Of a DNA stretch of 64,000 nucleotides, positions 35,814 through 44,408 are shown in pieces. The position numbers and the translations under genes were made by a program. Source of the stretch: Rathayibacter sp. SW19 (lineage in GTDB: Bacteria; Actinomycetota; Actinomycetes; Actinomycetales; Microbacteriaceae). The notes beneath the pieces are model-generated. The model did not search any database, had not been told where the DNA came from, and saw only the letters and a program-made list of their open reading frames with translations. How positions within the stretch are numbered: position 1 is the first letter of the stretch; every line of letters starts with the position of its first letter. The stretch is from the NCBI RefSeq assembly GCF_030866825.1, contig NZ_CP133020.1:3658001-3722000 (forward strand), written 5' to 3'.

Positions 35814-36745
35814 TCGGTGGCCTCGTTTCTGATGCTCCGCACGTACGGAACGGCGAAGATGGCGACGAAGAGCATCGAGACGACGGCGATCGTGGCCCCC
35901 GCGCTCATGTCGAAGTTTGTGAAGGCGGTGTAGTACGAGTAGACAGGTAGCGTGTTGGTTGCTGTTCCGGGCCCGCCCTGAGTCAGGACGTAGAAGAAAT
36001 CGAAGCTCTTGAACGCGTACAGGACCGTGAGTATCGCGAGAATCGACATCGTGGGTCTGAGCAGCGGCAGTACGATCGTCCACCGGGTGCGCCAATATCC
36101 TGCGCCATCGATCGCGGCCGCTTCGATCACATCCTGAGGAATTGCTAGCAGGCCCCCGCGCAAGATCAGTGCCGAGAACGGTAGCGCGGCCCACGCGATC
36201 ACTCCTGCACACGTCCACAGTGCGAGGTCTGGTGAGCTCAGCCACGACACGGGTCGAATGCCGACAAGCCCAAGCATGGAGTTAATCGCCCCGGAGTCGT
36301 CGAGAAGAAATTTCCACACACTACCGCTAACGATCGGTGGAAGCGCCCACACAAAGACCATGATCCCAAGAACGATGTTTGTGATCCGGCCGCTCACCGA
36401 CAGGATCGACGCGGCCAAGAACCCGAGCACGAGGTTCGAGATGAGGAGCACGATGCTGATCTCGATCGTGCGCAACACGGATAGCCACAGCGGTGAGGTT
36501 GTAAGCGCGCTGACGAAGTTATTCAGTCCGACGAAGTTCCACATCCCGACGATATTCGTCGGGCCGACATCGCTGAGGGACATCCTCACCAAGACGAACA
36601 GTGGGTATGCGGCGAACGCCAGAAGCAGGACGATGGAGGGCAGGATGTAGAAAACTGGATTCCGTGCGAAGAACCTGCGCACCGAGGGGCGGCGTCCGGC
36701 CGGACGCCGCCCCTCGGTGGTCCGCTCGTCTTCGAGGACGGTCAT
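35810..36745 (-). CDS. Carbohydrate ABC transporter permease (MalF type)
   Basis: 311 aa permease. Starts with a basic cytoplasmic tail, then NPVFYILPSIVLLLAFAAYP as the first helix, and EAAAIDGAGYWRTRWTIVLP as the ATPase-docking loop, followed by FYVLTQGGPGTATNTLP. ATG 36745 overlaps the stop of the substrate-binding protein gene by four bases. Every junction from here down to 31441 is such an overlap, which signals tight translational coupling. Confidence 0.93.
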   Translation of the reverse strand: MTVLEDERTTEGRRPAGRRPSVRRFFARNPVFYILPSIVLLLAFAAYPLFVLVRMSLSDVGPTNIVGMWNFVGLNNFVSALTTSPLWLSVLRTIEISIVLLISNLVLGFLAASILSVSGRITNIVLGIMVFVWALPPIVSGSVWKFLLDDSGAINSMLGLVGIRPVSWLSSPDLALWTCAGVIAWAALPFSALILRGGLLAIPQDVIEAAAIDGAGYWRTRWTIVLPLLRPTMSILAILTVLYAFKSFDFFYVLTQGGPGTATNTLPVYSYYTAFTNFDMSAGATIAVVSMLFVAIFAVPYVRSIRNEATE

Positions 36746-38010
36746 TTGCAAGTTCCGCCACCGGTCTTGATGGCGGCACTGATGCTGTCGATGGCGCTTG
36801 TCGCCCCCTGTTCGGCGGTCTGCTGTCCAGAGATCACCGCGCTGACTGCCTTACCGAGAGAGGTCTGCATATTGGCCGTGTTTGTGTTGTTCGGCCACTG
36901 GCCGGTGTCGTGAGCAGCTGTGACGAACGGCTGTACGTATTGGTCGTTCTTGATGGCCGGGATGTCGGCGACGTCCGCGCGAACGGGAATGGAGCCGGCC
37001 TCGGCGAATACGCTCTCACCGCCCTGCTTGGACAGCACCATCTGCTCCAAGAATTTCCAAGCGAGATCCGGGTGCTTTGACTTCGCACCGATCGCGAATC
37101 CCTCTCCACCGGGATACACCTGGCTCTTGCCGCCGTCGGTCGCCGGATACTGAGCCGTTCCATACTTAAAGGCTGCGGTCTTCACATTCCCGAGCTGCCA
37201 GTTACCGTTGAACGCGAATGCGTATTTGCCCGTCATAAACTGCTGCCAGGACGCGTTCTGATCCCAGGTTGCGGTCGCCTGCGGCGTGTATCCCGCTTTG
37301 GCCCAATCGGCGATCCGCGTGAACGCAGTGGTGACCTTGTTTCCTGTGAAATTGCAATAGTTCACACCGACACCGAGCAGTTGTGGAGCGAATAGCCATG
37401 CACCCTCAACAGTCGGGGCCCCAGACAGTGCGATACCCTTATAGGTTCCGCCGGCGGCAACCTTCGCCATATCCGACTGCAGCTCGTCGAGCGTTTTCGG
37501 GGGATCCGTGATGCCATACTGACTCAGGATGTCCTTGTTATAGAACATGCCAAGCAGATTCGTGTAGGACATCAAGTTGTAGACCTTACCGTTGGTCTTC
37601 CAGACGGCTCCAGAAGGGAACTGCCCCTTGTCTGCATACTTGTTCCAGTACGGCGTAAGATCTTTCATCACGCCTCCGCCCACCAGGGTCGGATAGTCGA
37701 CCACAATATTGTTGATGAACAGGTCCGGCGTTTTGCCGGTGGCGACGGATGCCAGCAGTTTCTGGTCTTGTTGGCTGCCGACCGTCTGGACAATGTTCAC
37801 TGTGACACCAGGATTCGCCTTGTCAAACTTCGCCACTTGATCTTTCAGCCAGGTGGCTTGCGTACCCGTGTAATACGACCAAAACGTTAGAACGGCCTTA
37901 TTGCCAGCGGATCCCCCAGCCGAGTTCGACGAGATCGTACAGCCAGAGACTGCCATCAGGACTGCCGCCGCTACCGCCACAAAACGATAACCGCGATTAT
38001 GTTTCTTCAT
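36742..38010 (-). CDS. Sugar ABC transporter substrate-binding lipoprotein
   Basis: 422 aa extracellular solute-binding protein. Signal peptide with a lysine-rich start, hydrophobic core and lipobox AVSGC (cysteine near residue 24), then VLTFWSYYTGTQATWLKDQV and other family 1 features up to a C-terminal cysteine (GGGTCK). ATG 38010 is preferred over GTG 38016 because of the GGAGC-AAAGG region upstream. First gene of the seven-gene operon 38010-31441, under the promoter at 38112-38141. Confidence 0.93.
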   Translation of the reverse strand: MKKHNRGYRFVAVAAAVLMAVSGCTISSNSAGGSAGNKAVLTFWSYYTGTQATWLKDQVAKFDKANPGVTVNIVQTVGSQQDQKLLASVATGKTPDLFINNIVVDYPTLVGGGVMKDLTPYWNKYADKGQFPSGAVWKTNGKVYNLMSYTNLLGMFYNKDILSQYGITDPPKTLDELQSDMAKVAAGGTYKGIALSGAPTVEGAWLFAPQLLGVGVNYCNFTGNKVTTAFTRIADWAKAGYTPQATATWDQNASWQQFMTGKYAFAFNGNWQLGNVKTAAFKYGTAQYPATDGGKSQVYPGGEGFAIGAKSKHPDLAWKFLEQMVLSKQGGESVFAEAGSIPVRADVADIPAIKNDQYVQPFVTAAHDTGQWPNNTNTANMQTSLGKAVSAVISGQQTAEQGATSAIDSISAAIKTGGGTCK

Positions 38011-38111
38011 GGGCACCTTTGCTCCTTGCTGATCGAGAGGACGAGCGTTCAGCGCAGATGCAAATCGTTGCCGACGTCGTCGGTCGGCGTTCGCGTCGAC
38101 CGGGCAGTCTG

Positions 38112-38141
38112 AGCGTACGAAGTATTAACGTTGTTTGTCAA
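38112..38141 (-). promoter_or_regulatory. Promoter of the UPF0261-containing ABC operon
   Basis: Minus-strand -35 TTGACA (38141-38136), 18-base spacer, -10 TACGCT (38117-38112), about 100 bases upstream of the substrate-binding protein gene. The AT-rich stretch up to 38200 separates it from the divergent ROK regulator, which is the likely controller. No clear long palindrome was seen. Confidence 0.6.
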
Positions 38142-38255
38142 CCTAAATATGATGATAATCGCGGTAAATAGGGCAATTTATGCACTTCCTGTGTAATAAG
38201 CTTTTGGAGCATGGGACTCCACGACACGGTTATCCCTAAAAGTGAGGAGGTCAGC

Positions 38256-39503
38256 ATGGCGATTGGACCGGCTCCGGGGACAGCGCGTTCACCTGCGTTA
38301 GTCGAAGGATCGGGTTATCTATTGCAGCTCGTGCGAAATGGAGACGCCGGCACAATATCAGAGCTCGCCGCCGCCATGGGCGTCTCACGCTCGACCGTGA
38401 TTCAACGTCTAGGATTCCTGATGGGTCACGGACTAGTCGAAAGCGAATTGGCAACAGCGCGTGGATCGCGCGGCAGGCCAGCTGCGGTCACGCATTTCAA
38501 CGCGGGATCCGCCATCGTACTGGGAGCGCAAATCGGCGTCACGGGATGCAGACTTGCAACGTCGAATCTGTCAGGCGAGTTGCTAAGCGATCGTCTTATC
38601 AATGTCGACCTGTCGGGAGGCCCCGTGAGTCTGCTCGCTGGTCTTGAAGGCAGCTTCGACGACATGATCTTCGAACTCGGTTGCACCGCAGCCGACGTCG
38701 CAGGCGTGGGCGTGGGCATCCCCAGCACCGTTGAACTACAAAACTACGCCCGTGGCCTGGGACTCGACGAGGCTGGCTGGGATCGCGACTACTTTAGACG
38801 CAGATTGTGGGATCATTACGATTCACCAGTCTTCGTCGATCTCGACGTCAACTTGCTCGCACTGGCCGAGCGACGAAAGTCCTGGCCAGAGGTCGAGGTA
38901 TTCGTATGCGTCAAACTCGGCACGGTAATCGACGCCGCAATTGTCGTCAATGGACTGCCTGTCCGCGGTGCGAACTCGCTCGCAGGAGAGCTAGGCCACA
39001 TCAAGGTGAGTGGTTCAACAACCTTGTGTAGCTGTGGCGGTATCGGCTGTCTTGATGCGGTCGCGAGCGGACGTGCCCTTGTCAAGCAATTGGCCGCGGC
39101 CGGATTCGATGTACATCACATCTCCGATGTCATTGGGCTTGCACACTTGGGCCAGCCCGAAGCGCTGCTGGCAATCCGAAATGCAGGACGTCATATCGGT
39201 GAGGCGCTTTCATCCGTCGTGAATTTACTCAATCCAGCGGTGATTGCCACGTGGGGATACTTGACCGAAGCGGAGACGTCGCTTTTTGCCGGTATGCGGG
39301 AGAGTCTTTATCAGACGGCACTGCCCGAATCGAGCGAGCAACTGCAACTTGTGCGCGCGTCGCTAGGCGATTTGGCCGGAGTGCGCGGCGCTGCGCTGCG
39401 TGTCATAGACGAGTTGCTCGAACCGTCGGCGGTTGATCGGATGATCGTAGCGCAGTCATGGTCTGGGGCCTGGTTGGATTCCGCCGCAAGAGCAGCCGAG
39501 TAA
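38256..39503 (+). CDS. ROK-family transcriptional regulator
   Basis: 415 aa. N-terminal winged helix (TISELAAAMGVSRSTVIQRL, residues about 33-52) followed by a ROK sugar-binding domain with GELGHIKV and the zinc-binding CSCGGIGCLDAVAS. Kinase catalytic motifs are only partly kept, as expected for a regulator. ATG 38256 has GAGGAGG upstream; an ATG at 38211 is possible, but its GGAG sits only a few bases away. It is divergent from the ABC operon and presumably controls it in response to a sugar or sugar phosphate. Confidence 0.92.
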   Translation: MAIGPAPGTARSPALVEGSGYLLQLVRNGDAGTISELAAAMGVSRSTVIQRLGFLMGHGLVESELATARGSRGRPAAVTHFNAGSAIVLGAQIGVTGCRLATSNLSGELLSDRLINVDLSGGPVSLLAGLEGSFDDMIFELGCTAADVAGVGVGIPSTVELQNYARGLGLDEAGWDRDYFRRRLWDHYDSPVFVDLDVNLLALAERRKSWPEVEVFVCVKLGTVIDAAIVVNGLPVRGANSLAGELGHIKVSGSTTLCSCGGIGCLDAVASGRALVKQLAAAGFDVHHISDVIGLAHLGQPEALLAIRNAGRHIGEALSSVVNLLNPAVIATWGYLTEAETSLFAGMRESLYQTALPESSEQLQLVRASLGDLAGVRGAALRVIDELLEPSAVDRMIVAQSWSGAWLDSAARAAE

Positions 39504-39517
39504 CGCCCGGGCGCGGT

Positions 39518-40765
39518 ATGACAACGTCGTCGCGTAGCGAACGCGCTCATCACAGGTCGGCCGGTTGCAACGGGCCAAGTTCACGTCGATCGGATTTGCG
39601 CATTGTTCTCGCGCTCACCGCGGGTCCCTTCGTTGGAATCGGGTTGGCCCGCTTCGCGTATGCGCTTCTACTCCCTGCAATGCGCAGCGAACTGCACTGG
39701 ACTTTTGGCATCGCAGGCGCTGTGGGAACTGCCAATGGTGTCGGATATCTGATCGGGGCGGCCATCGCGGCACCCCTAGCGCACAAGTTTGGCTCGCGAG
39801 CGGTGTTCGTCGTAGCCGCGGGAGTTTCCACTGTTGGGCTACTTGGCTCTGCGCTCAGCGATCTGCTCAGTGTGATCATGGTGTTGCGATTCATCGTCGG
39901 CATCGCCGGCGCTGCGTGTTTCGTCGTAGGAGGAGGCCTCACCGCCGAGGCGGGGCGCAGGCACGATCGTCGCCGTGCCACCTGGTTGTTGGCAATCTAT
40001 TTCGCTGGCTGCGGGTTCGGAATCGTGGCATCGGGCATCGCCATCCCATGGGTACTGACAGAATCTTCACATGCAATCGGATGGCGCCTCGGCTGGCTAG
40101 TACTCGGTGTCGTCGCGGCCGCCTGCACGGCTGTCAGTGTACGTGGAGTATTGCAGGCGTCGGAACCGACCAGAAAAGGAACTACACACAATCGGCTACC
40201 GCTACGGCCCATCTCATATCTCTTGGTGTCCTATTTCCTGTACGGCACGGGCTATATCTCCTATATGACATTCATCGTCGCATTCTTGAATGAGCAAGGT
40301 GCCAACGCCACCCAAATCGCTGCGTTTTGGATTGTGCTTGGGGCGACTTCGGTCGCAGCAACGTTCGCTTGGGGCCGGCTGCTGGCTAGATCGCAGCATG
40401 GGCGGGGAAGCGCCACCGTATTGGTTTTCGTCTCGCTCGGAGCGGTCATCCCAGCCATATCCGATTCTCCACTGGCCATGTTCGGCTCCGCAGTGCTGTT
40501 TGGTGGCTCATTTCTGAGCGTGGTGACCGCGGTGACCGCCGTCGCTCGCCAAACCTTGCCCGCAATACACTGGACCTCTGCCATCGGCGCACTTACGATC
40601 GCTTTCGCACTGGGTCAGTGCGTCGGCCCAGCACTCACGGGCGCGATCGCTGACAGCGGCGCCGGCGTGGGCGTCGGTCTTTCTGTGTCGGCGATCATCC
40701 TATTTGTGGCAGCACTGACATCCCTGCTGCATCGCGACCCTGTGAAGGTACCGAGGGTTGAATAA
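39518..40765 (+). CDS. MFS transporter (YbfB/YjiJ-like)
   Basis: 415 aa membrane protein with about 12 hydrophobic segments, beginning IVLALTAGPFVGIGLARFAY. The GLARFAYALLLPAM start and the short loop GHKFGSR-like turn (AHKFGSRAVF) fit the YbfB/YjiJ group of the major facilitator superfamily. It starts 14 bases after the ROK stop, so it is likely co-transcribed with the regulator. The substrate is unknown; an exporter or a second uptake route for the same compound is possible. Confidence 0.87.
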   Translation: MTTSSRSERAHHRSAGCNGPSSRRSDLRIVLALTAGPFVGIGLARFAYALLLPAMRSELHWTFGIAGAVGTANGVGYLIGAAIAAPLAHKFGSRAVFVVAAGVSTVGLLGSALSDLLSVIMVLRFIVGIAGAACFVVGGGLTAEAGRRHDRRRATWLLAIYFAGCGFGIVASGIAIPWVLTESSHAIGWRLGWLVLGVVAAACTAVSVRGVLQASEPTRKGTTHNRLPLRPISYLLVSYFLYGTGYISYMTFIVAFLNEQGANATQIAAFWIVLGATSVAATFAWGRLLARSQHGRGSATVLVFVSLGAVIPAISDSPLAMFGSAVLFGGSFLSVVTAVTAVARQTLPAIHWTSAIGALTIAFALGQCVGPALTGAIADSGAGVGVGLSVSAIILFVAALTSLLHRDPVKVPRVE

Positions 40766-41194
40766 GGGATCGCACAAGGCGCTTCGAAACAACCCACTGT
40801 TACGGCAGTAGAGCCCCTAACAAGCCCAGTTGGGGTGTACCCCAGGCGGACATGGACCCCTCCGATGGCGAATTCGTTGCGGCCGCGCCAGCAAACGCAT
40901 GTCCTCTTGTAAGCGACGGGAGCGAAGACGTCGGATGGTGGCCGGTACATGCCTTCCTGTCCGCCGTCGCTCCTCGTTGTAGCGATCTGCTTAGCCGAGT
41001 TATCCAGGCCACGCGGTCGCTACGGTAGTGGCCCTCCAATGCTGGTCCTCCACGTTTGGGCGGCGTTCAGCAGGGACCTCGATTGGCGGATTCTGCCGGT
41101 GAAGGGTCCGATGGCGCATGCCCGAGAGCGCGACCGGCGCTGGTGAATGAGGCTTGGGTCGAGACTTGAGCAAGGCCTGCGATCTGCGCTTCGC
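40766..41194. other. Intergenic region with a repeated 17-bp element
   Basis: About 430 bases with no supported gene between the MFS gene and the dead adenosine deaminase gene. It contains AGTTGGGGTGTACCCCA at 40828-40844, repeated exactly at 57101-57117 among IS debris, so a mobile element may once have ended here. Confidence 0.5.
40828..40844 (+). repeat. 17-bp repeat, copy 1
   Basis: AGTTGGGGTGTACCCCA, near-palindromic (TGGGGT-GT-ACCCCA). An exact second copy lies at 57101-57117. Confidence 0.55.
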
Positions 41195-42085
41195 TCATGT
41201 GTGCTTCGGATTCTGCTCCGCGATGTTCTGTGGTGAGACGAGACGAGTTGAGCTGGTCGTGGGATTATCAGTGTTTAGTGTGACGGACACCCCTGCCTTG
41301 AGTAGGTCGTGAGTTTGGTGGTTTGCGAGGCTGTTTGAGGCTTGCGTTTGAGTGTTGCTCGTAAGGTAAACCTCGAGCGTGGTCCCCCGAGCCATAAGTC
41401 GCCTCAGGAGATGGGGATCTTCGGCGGAACGAACGCCGCGACCGATACGTTCGGCTCCTAAATAGTCAATAGCTGCGGCCACGCTTTCTGGGCCGGCAGC
41501 CTCGCCCGCGTGGACGGTTATGTGGAGGCGCGCTTCGCGGGCGCGTAGAAACGCTGGTGCGAATAGTTGCGCCGGGAACCCGACCTCATTCCCGGCGAGG
41601 TCGATTCCGCACCAGAGATCGCGTGTTTCCAGTATTGTTCGGACTTGGTCGTTCGCCGACTCTGGTCCGAAATCGCGCGCGACTGTCGGAATCAACCCAA
41701 TCGGCAAGCCCGTGCGGACGGAAGCCAACGATGCACCCTTATCCACAGCACCGACCACATCGTTGGGGTCGAGTCCGGTCTGCTTTGCAATGAACCAGGG
41801 GCTGTAGCGCAGTTCGAGGTAGTCCAGTCCGTCGTCGAATGCGTCCTCAACCGCATTGTTCGCGGCGAGAGTCCGGTCATCGCTAGTTCGCAGCATTGCC
41901 GCCGCGATATCGATCCGGTGCAGTTAGGAAAGCAGTCCGTCGACGGCATCATCTGTTCTCACTGCGTCGTGAAGGCGCAATGCCCCCCGCCCGGTACCCA
42001 TTGCGAACGCTGCGAGCTGCCTGGGACGAATTGAACCTTCCAAATGTCGATGCAGATCGATCAGGGGAACGCGGATCGATGTCAT
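41195..42085 (-). pseudogene. add: Adenosine deaminase, broken
   Basis: From ATG 42085 the frame gives IDLHRHLEGSIRP, the metal-binding HxH motif of adenosine deaminase, but then a shortened segment and an in-frame TAA at 41924-41926. The same frame resumes with LHRIDIAAAM, DGLDYLELRYSP, HITVHAGEAAGPESV, and ends SVTLNTDNPTTSSTRL before running into unrelated sequence. Normal enzymes have about 50 more C-terminal residues. It carries one nonsense codon, an apparent internal deletion and a truncated end. The start overlaps the phosphoesterase stop as ATGA, so the two formed an operon for cyclic or free purine nucleotides. Confidence 0.8.
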
Positions 42086-42680
42086 GTGATAAACCCTTCT
42101 CGGGTATCGGCCAACGCATCGCTGTGGAGTATATGTATCTTCACACCGAACTCGGTGAGGTCGAGGGTCAGCCATCCTGCGGAGCGGTCACCGATTACCT
42201 GCTCCGAGTCTTCACGTTCCGGGATCGGTGCTGTCAAGCTCGGTGCCGTGACTTGACGTATGCCACCGAGTTCTCATTCGAGGTAGCGGTGGGTGTGCCC
42301 GGTGGCAACGAGCTGCAGGTTCAGCCGCCGGAGGATCCGGACCAAGCGTTCGGAAGCGAACCTGGGAATCGACATCCAGTTGTCCGACGACGCGCTCTCC
42401 GGTCGCCGATGTGTGGCCTCGTGCATGAACACGATGACCGGGCGTGCCCCGATTCGTTCGTTGGCCTCGCGTTCCAGCGAGGCCCACTGCTCGTCCTCTA
42501 GCACCAAGCCCGACCCGAACAATTGCGAGTTCAAGCCGATCAGGCTCCAATCGCCAAGCGTCCGGTGCCAGTAGGATCGGCCCGACACCTTTTCCCAGTT
42601 CGTCACCCGGTCGGCGCTGACCTTGGGTCCGTGCCAATCCTCGGGCAGTCCGGTTCTGATATCGCGGTCGGCCAGTTCGC
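42082..42680 (-). pseudogene. Metallophosphoesterase (cyclic-nucleotide phosphodiesterase-like), broken
   Basis: Minus-strand calcineurin-like phosphoesterase: DIRTG, EDWHGPKVSADRV, WSLIGLNSQLFGSGL, IVFMHEATHRR and the metal motif VATGHTHRYLE, then a TGA at 42274-42276 where relatives have Trp. The frame continues with ELGGIRQVTAPSLTAPIPER and stops naturally at 42082. The N-terminal third, including the first metal motifs, is unrecognisable. The stop overlaps the adenosine deaminase start. Confidence 0.72.
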
Positions 42681-43020
42681 ATCGCTCGCAGGATGAGGAG
42701 GCTCGTATTGACCATCCGTCGCTACCGCCCGACTGGACTCGATTCGCAGTCGCCGCGCTATCGGCGGGCGGTCGACGTTTGGGCGCCAACGTCGAGGCGG
42801 TCTTTATGGGCAACTGAGTCCAACGGAGACGTCCTAAGGAAAGGAAACCCCGATCGAGTAGGAGCCGGCAGCAAGGGCGGCGGCTACCGCTTCGAGAGGT
42901 GTCAAGAGAAGGCTCATCAGCCAACGTAGTTGGGCCGCAATTGTCGTCGCCCACCCGGCAAGCCGCCGACGCCAGGGGCTGGCCCGTGCGTAAACGCGTG
43001 CGGCGGCTGATGAGATCAGA

Positions 43021-43187
43021 GCAATGCGTCGATAGCAGCCAGCTGATCCATTGCCGTTTCCTCATCGAGCGAATCCCAGTCGGCTGACACTAGGTCGCGC
43101 TCCAGCAAGCCGCCTATGTCATTCAACGTGGCTTCCAGCATCTGCTCAGCCTCTTCGTCTGGCGCGGCGGCAACACCCTCGATCGAC
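43021..43187 (-). pseudogene. Orphan coding-like fragment of unknown family
   Basis: On the minus strand, directly after a TAG, about 55 codons read EGVAAAPDEEAEQMLEATLN, then DIGGLLERDL and WDSLDEETAMDQLAA, and stop. The strongly acidic, helical composition and codon use look like real protein, but there is no start signal and no recognised family. It is probably the tail of a deleted gene. Confidence 0.35.
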
Positions 43188-43439
43188 TAGAGCAGGCCAC
43201 TGCGAATCTAGTCTGAAGGTCCGCTCATACCCCGTACGTTCCGCTCTGCCGACGCTGGTTGTCAACGTTTTCGGTGACAAAGGGCCCACGACCGTGGAGA
43301 TCGGCTTTCCGCGACGCGGCGGGCCACCGCGGCCCTACGATCCCAAGCGCGGTCGTGCGGTCGCTAGGGGTGGAGCCCAACTGGACGTCAACCGGCCGTA
43401 CCGTGCACACAATGACGACGTGTCAACCCGATGTAGAGG
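43188..43439. other. Gap without recognisable gene
   Basis: GC-rich sequence between the orphan fragment and the terminal-repeat-like element at 43440. No supported gene. Confidence 0.4.
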
Positions 43440-43466
43440 TGTCGTTTTCAGATGTCGTCTGCACAA
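43440..43466 (+). repeat. Tn402/Tn5053-like terminal repeat, copy 1
   Basis: TGTCGTTTTCAGATGTCGTC followed by TGCACAA. It matches 57025-57051 at 26 of 27 positions in the same orientation and resembles the TGTC(A/G)TTTTCAGAAGACG-CTGCAC ends of Tn402/Tn5053-type transposons. No transposon genes remain beside it. Confidence 0.6.
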
Positions 43467-43511
43467 GATTCAGCACTCGTCCGCGCGGCACTTCCGTGTC
43501 CGGGGGGAACC

Positions 43512-44294
43512 TTAATCGGAATACCCATGGGGTGGCTTCCCCTCTTGGTGTCGATTATGAAAGGACCTGGAAGCTCCAGCAGCTTCGTCAGATTTCCGGG
43601 TAAGTAGGGCGTGAAGTACTTCCAGGTCGAAGGCTGCGGAGAGGTTGCCCTGCGAACCGTTGTCGAGCGCGGACTTCGCAAAGCTCATCGCCTGGCGAGG
43701 CTTATCGGCGAGGGTGTTCGCTTTGCCGTTCGCAAATTCGAGGAGGCGCTCCGTTGGAACAACCCAGTTGATCAAACCGAGTTCTAGCGCACGCGAGGCA
43801 CCAAACCGTTCACCGAAGATCACGAGTTCCTTTGCCCTGGGAAGACCGACTATCGACGGCAAGATGTGCGAAATTCCGCCCGTTATGCTTAGGCCGACAT
43901 CGATCTCCGGGAACCCAAATTGCGCGTCGCTCGCCGCAACGACGAAATCGCTGCACAACGCGAACTCGCATCCAGCGCCCAAGGCGTATCCCTGCACGGC
44001 CGCTATCACGGGAAACGGTGCCCGTCTAATTAATCGCGTCACGTCTTGAATGCCCTGCACCCGCTCGTGCTCGATGAAATAGCTATCCCCGGAAAGGTCC
44101 TGGTCCAGGTCGTGTCCCGCACAGAACGAGCGCCCATTCCCGGCGAAGACGAGTGCCGCTACCTCATCAGCGATCGCCTGACGCAGTGCAGCACATATCC
44201 CATTCACAAGTTCCGGCGTGACGGCGTTGAGTTTGTCCGGGCGGTTCAGCACCATCTGTCCGACTCCACCTGATACCCAGTATTCGACTATCAC
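43512..44294 (-). CDS. Enoyl-CoA hydratase/isomerase family protein
   Basis: 260 aa crotonase-fold protein. NRPDKLNAV near residue 18, FAGNGRSFCAGHDL (first oxyanion-hole region) near 50-63, VQGYALGAGCEFALCSDFVV (second oxyanion hole) near 100-119, and FPEIDVGLSITGG. The two catalytic glutamates of typical hydratases are not both evident, so isomerase or lyase activity is also possible. GTG 44294 follows GAGAGGGACG. It has its own promoter, with a palindrome in the spacer shared with two other units nearby. Confidence 0.9.
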   Translation of the reverse strand: MIVEYWVSGGVGQMVLNRPDKLNAVTPELVNGICAALRQAIADEVAALVFAGNGRSFCAGHDLDQDLSGDSYFIEHERVQGIQDVTRLIRRAPFPVIAAVQGYALGAGCEFALCSDFVVAASDAQFGFPEIDVGLSITGGISHILPSIVGLPRAKELVIFGERFGASRALELGLINWVVPTERLLEFANGKANTLADKPRQAMSFAKSALDNGSQGNLSAAFDLEVLHALLTRKSDEAAGASRSFHNRHQEGKPPHGYSD

Positions 44295-44339
44295 GCTCGT
44301 CCCTCTCGCTGACTCCCGGATCTAACAACAGCAGTACTT

Positions 44340-44368
44340 ACTGTATCGATCGATCGATCGTTATTCAA
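44340..44368 (-). promoter_or_regulatory. Promoter with CGATCGATCGATCG operator (enoyl-CoA hydratase unit)
   Basis: Minus strand: -35 TTGAAT (44368-44363), spacer of exactly 17 bases, -10 TACAGT (44345-44340). The perfect 14-bp palindrome CGATCGATCGATCG (44347-44360) fills the spacer. The same motif recurs at 50108-50125 and 54814-54829, next to a TetR-family gene. Confidence 0.75.
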
Positions 44369-44408
44369 ATATTGACAGAAGGTGACTAGGATCGCCGGCC
44401 CCTTCGCT

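Noticed and set aside
35814..36245. Long upstream extension of the MalG-type permease frame
   Set aside because: It overlaps the MalF-type permease in another frame and the extra residues do not resemble a permease; the ATGA-coupled start at 35813 is better.
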